Shown here: positions 63,678 to 64,000 of the stretch, in pieces | Layout of the letters: the number at the start of each line of letters is the position of its first letter | Numbering within the stretch: position 1 is the stretch's first letter | NCBI GenBank assembly: GCA_963818855.1 | Contig: CAWFUH010000011.1 | Coordinates: 634,818-698,817, forward strand | From: Bog-159 sp963818855 | GTDB lineage: Bacteria; Acidobacteriota; Terriglobia; Bryobacterales; Bryobacteraceae | DNA length: 64,000 bases | Direction: 5' to 3' | Position numbers and translations under genes: made by a program | Notes under the pieces: model-generated | The model's database searches: none | The model's input: the letters and a program-made list of their open reading frames with translations, nothing else | Told to the model about the DNA's origin: nothing

Positions 63678-64000
63678 TGTTAGTGATCCCCAAAGGATAC
63701 GAAAAAGCGGCGCCGGGAACCATGCCCAGCGCCGAAACGGTCGCCGCCATGATGAAGTACAACGAGTCCCTGCAAAAAGCGGGCGTGCTGCTGACGCTCG
63801 ACGGCTTGCACCCTCTATCGGCCGGCGCACGAGTATCATTCTCGAAAGGTCAACCTACAGTTACCGATGGACCGTTCATCGAAACAAGGGAAGCTGTCGG
63901 CGGCTACTGGATGATTCAGGTGACCTCAAAGGAGGAAGCCATTCGCTGGGCATCCCGCTGCCCGGCTTCCGACAATGAAGTGATCGAAATTCGCCAGGTC
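63665..64000 (+). CDS. YciI-like (DGPF domain) protein, partial (runs off the right edge)
   Basis: From ATG 63665 the frame reads MRFMMLVIPKGYEKAAPGTM, EKAGVLLTLDGL-like sequence, then PTVTDGPFIETREAVGGYWM and is still open at 64000. It is a paralogue of the preceding gene with a 13-bp overlap. Families with two DGPF genes in tandem often precede an ECF sigma factor, which would lie beyond the window. Confidence 0.88.
   Translation, partial: MRFMMLVIPKGYEKAAPGTMPSAETVAAMMKYNESLQKAGVLLTLDGLHPLSAGARVSFSKGQPTVTDGPFIETREAVGGYWMIQVTSKEEAIRWASRCPASDNEVIEIRQV

Overview
The window looks like a chromosome segment of a soil acidobacterium, most likely of the Bryobacterales/Solibacter kind. This is inferred from gene content: MacB-like permeases next to PadR regulators, an FG-GAP/ASPIC-UnbV (CRTAC1-like) protein behind a multihaem cytochrome with TPRs, a Tat-exported VWA protein, L-lactate permease, DGPF/YciI pairs, and many large secreted beta-propeller proteins. 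GC is high throughout, with AT-richer accessory patches near 15.5-18.5 kb and 24.4-27.8 kb.

Layout. 0-3.7 kb: ABC exporter (ATPase plus partial permease) and a frameshifted enolase-superfamily gene. 3.8-7.1 kb: NAD synthase and three small secreted proteins. 7.1-13.2 kb: an alginate-export-like porin divergent from an operon of a five-haem membrane cytochrome and an FG-GAP/ASPIC protein, plausibly one envelope redox or transport unit. 13.4-15.3 kb: arginine decarboxylase. 15.3-18.9 kb: a decayed island with tRNA-end-like fragments, an FRG-domain gene, tandem repeats and broken genes. 18.9-24.4 kb: methyltransferase, OmpR/PhoQ-like two-component system, PadR plus permease. 24.7-27.8 kb: plasmid/phage-like patch (VapBC, Lar-like zinc protein, truncated resolvase). 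27.8-34.3 kb: aminotransferase, two divergent Vgb-like propellers, and a propeller-GGDEF sensor. 34.4-38.6 kb: lactate permease and another MacB-like permease. 38.6-42.5 kb: an operon encoding a CHAT/TPR caspase-like protein, an ECF-type sigma factor and a zinc-finger anti-sigma factor. 43.1-46.4 kb: SSB, AraC, TetR/DUF5367 with a clear palindromic operator, and a FliA/WhiG sigma factor. 46.6-48.1 kb: a degraded group II intron end with domain V and a candidate structured RNA. 48.1-52.2 kb: S55 peptidase overlapping a propeller gene. 52.2-64 kb: PEP carboxykinase, an HSL-type esterase, several large secreted proteins, a VWA protein and two overlapping YciI-like genes.

Three cross-cutting signals stand out. 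First, a family of intergenic hairpin repeats has stems that change in a compensated way around a constant TCCA loop. They usually sit just after stop codons and in two places supply the C-terminus of a protein. Second, at least seven genes have good coding sequence on both sides of a single-base frameshift, so either sequence accuracy is limited or local decay is strong. Third, the CHAT-sigma-anti-sigma operon, with intact His/Cys and a palindromic upstream region, is the best candidate here for an uncharacterised signalling or stress/defence system. No complete tRNA, rRNA, CRISPR array or replication origin was seen.
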